Virus record (IMG/VR): IMGVR_UViG_3300020473_000156
Span: 1-20,825 of that record
Source: a virus
Length of the DNA: 20,825 nucleotides
Direction: 5' to 3' (one strand)
This document shows, one piece after another, positions 20,811 through 20,825 of this stretch; within the stretch, counting starts at the first letter, position 1; each line of letters opens with the position of its first letter. A program made the position numbers and the translations under genes. The notes beneath the pieces were generated by a model. That model worked only from the letters and a program-made list of their open reading frames with translations. It was not told the DNA's origin and ran no database searches.

Positions 20811-20825
20811 GCGTCCCAAAAGGAT

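Overview
The window is one block of late virion genes from a T7-like (autographivirus-type) tailed phage. Every gene I accept lies on the minus strand, so the genes are read from right to left. The DNA is A+T-rich. Two things point to a marine cyanophage of Prochlorococcus or Synechococcus, although no host is proved: a phage-borne flavin halogenase, and a set of small proteins (signal-peptide beta-barrel, YRG-motif protein, holin-like protein, secreted pair) that I recognise from marine cyanophage genomes. A related marine podovirus is the main alternative.

In transcription order: the right end holds a hairpin with a micro-ORF, a 35-aa protein with a DUF4278-like YRG motif, a 120-aa exported mini-porin-like protein, and a 179-aa beta-rich presumed virion protein. 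A terminator (19637-19667) and a structured leader of about 200 nt lead into the major capsid protein (gp10-like). Two small Ser/Thr-rich proteins that share a motif follow, then a very clear intrinsic terminator (18012-18035). Next come the tail and ejection genes: gp11-like gatekeeper, gp12-like nozzle with two extra domains, three internal (ejected) proteins matching gp14, gp15 and gp16 by order, and a gp17-like fibre. Several of these overlap as TAATG, and at two of these junctions the Shine-Dalgarno lies inside the end of the gene before.

Between the fibre and the small terminase gene (gp18-like, cut by the left edge), where T7 carries only holin-type genes, this phage has a cassette of about 3.9 kb. 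It holds a Gly-rich adhesin-like protein, a 44-aa protein, a compact FAD halogenase-like protein, a Pro-rich membrane-anchored protein, a two-TM holin-like protein, two exported proteins whose reading frames overlap abnormally, and a 53-aa protein.

The arrangement around the capsid gene, a terminator on each side plus a structured leader, resembles T7's phi10 / gene 10 / Tphi unit. It would allow much more capsid than tail protein to be made. The most interesting points are the halogenase, the second exported gene that has no ordinary start codon, the domain insertions in the tail nozzle, and the regulatory DNA around the capsid gene. No tRNA, integrase, transposon, CRISPR array or host metabolic gene other than the halogenase was seen. 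All genes and intergenic stretches are described; outside the capsid leader region, no gene-free gap exceeds about 60 nt.
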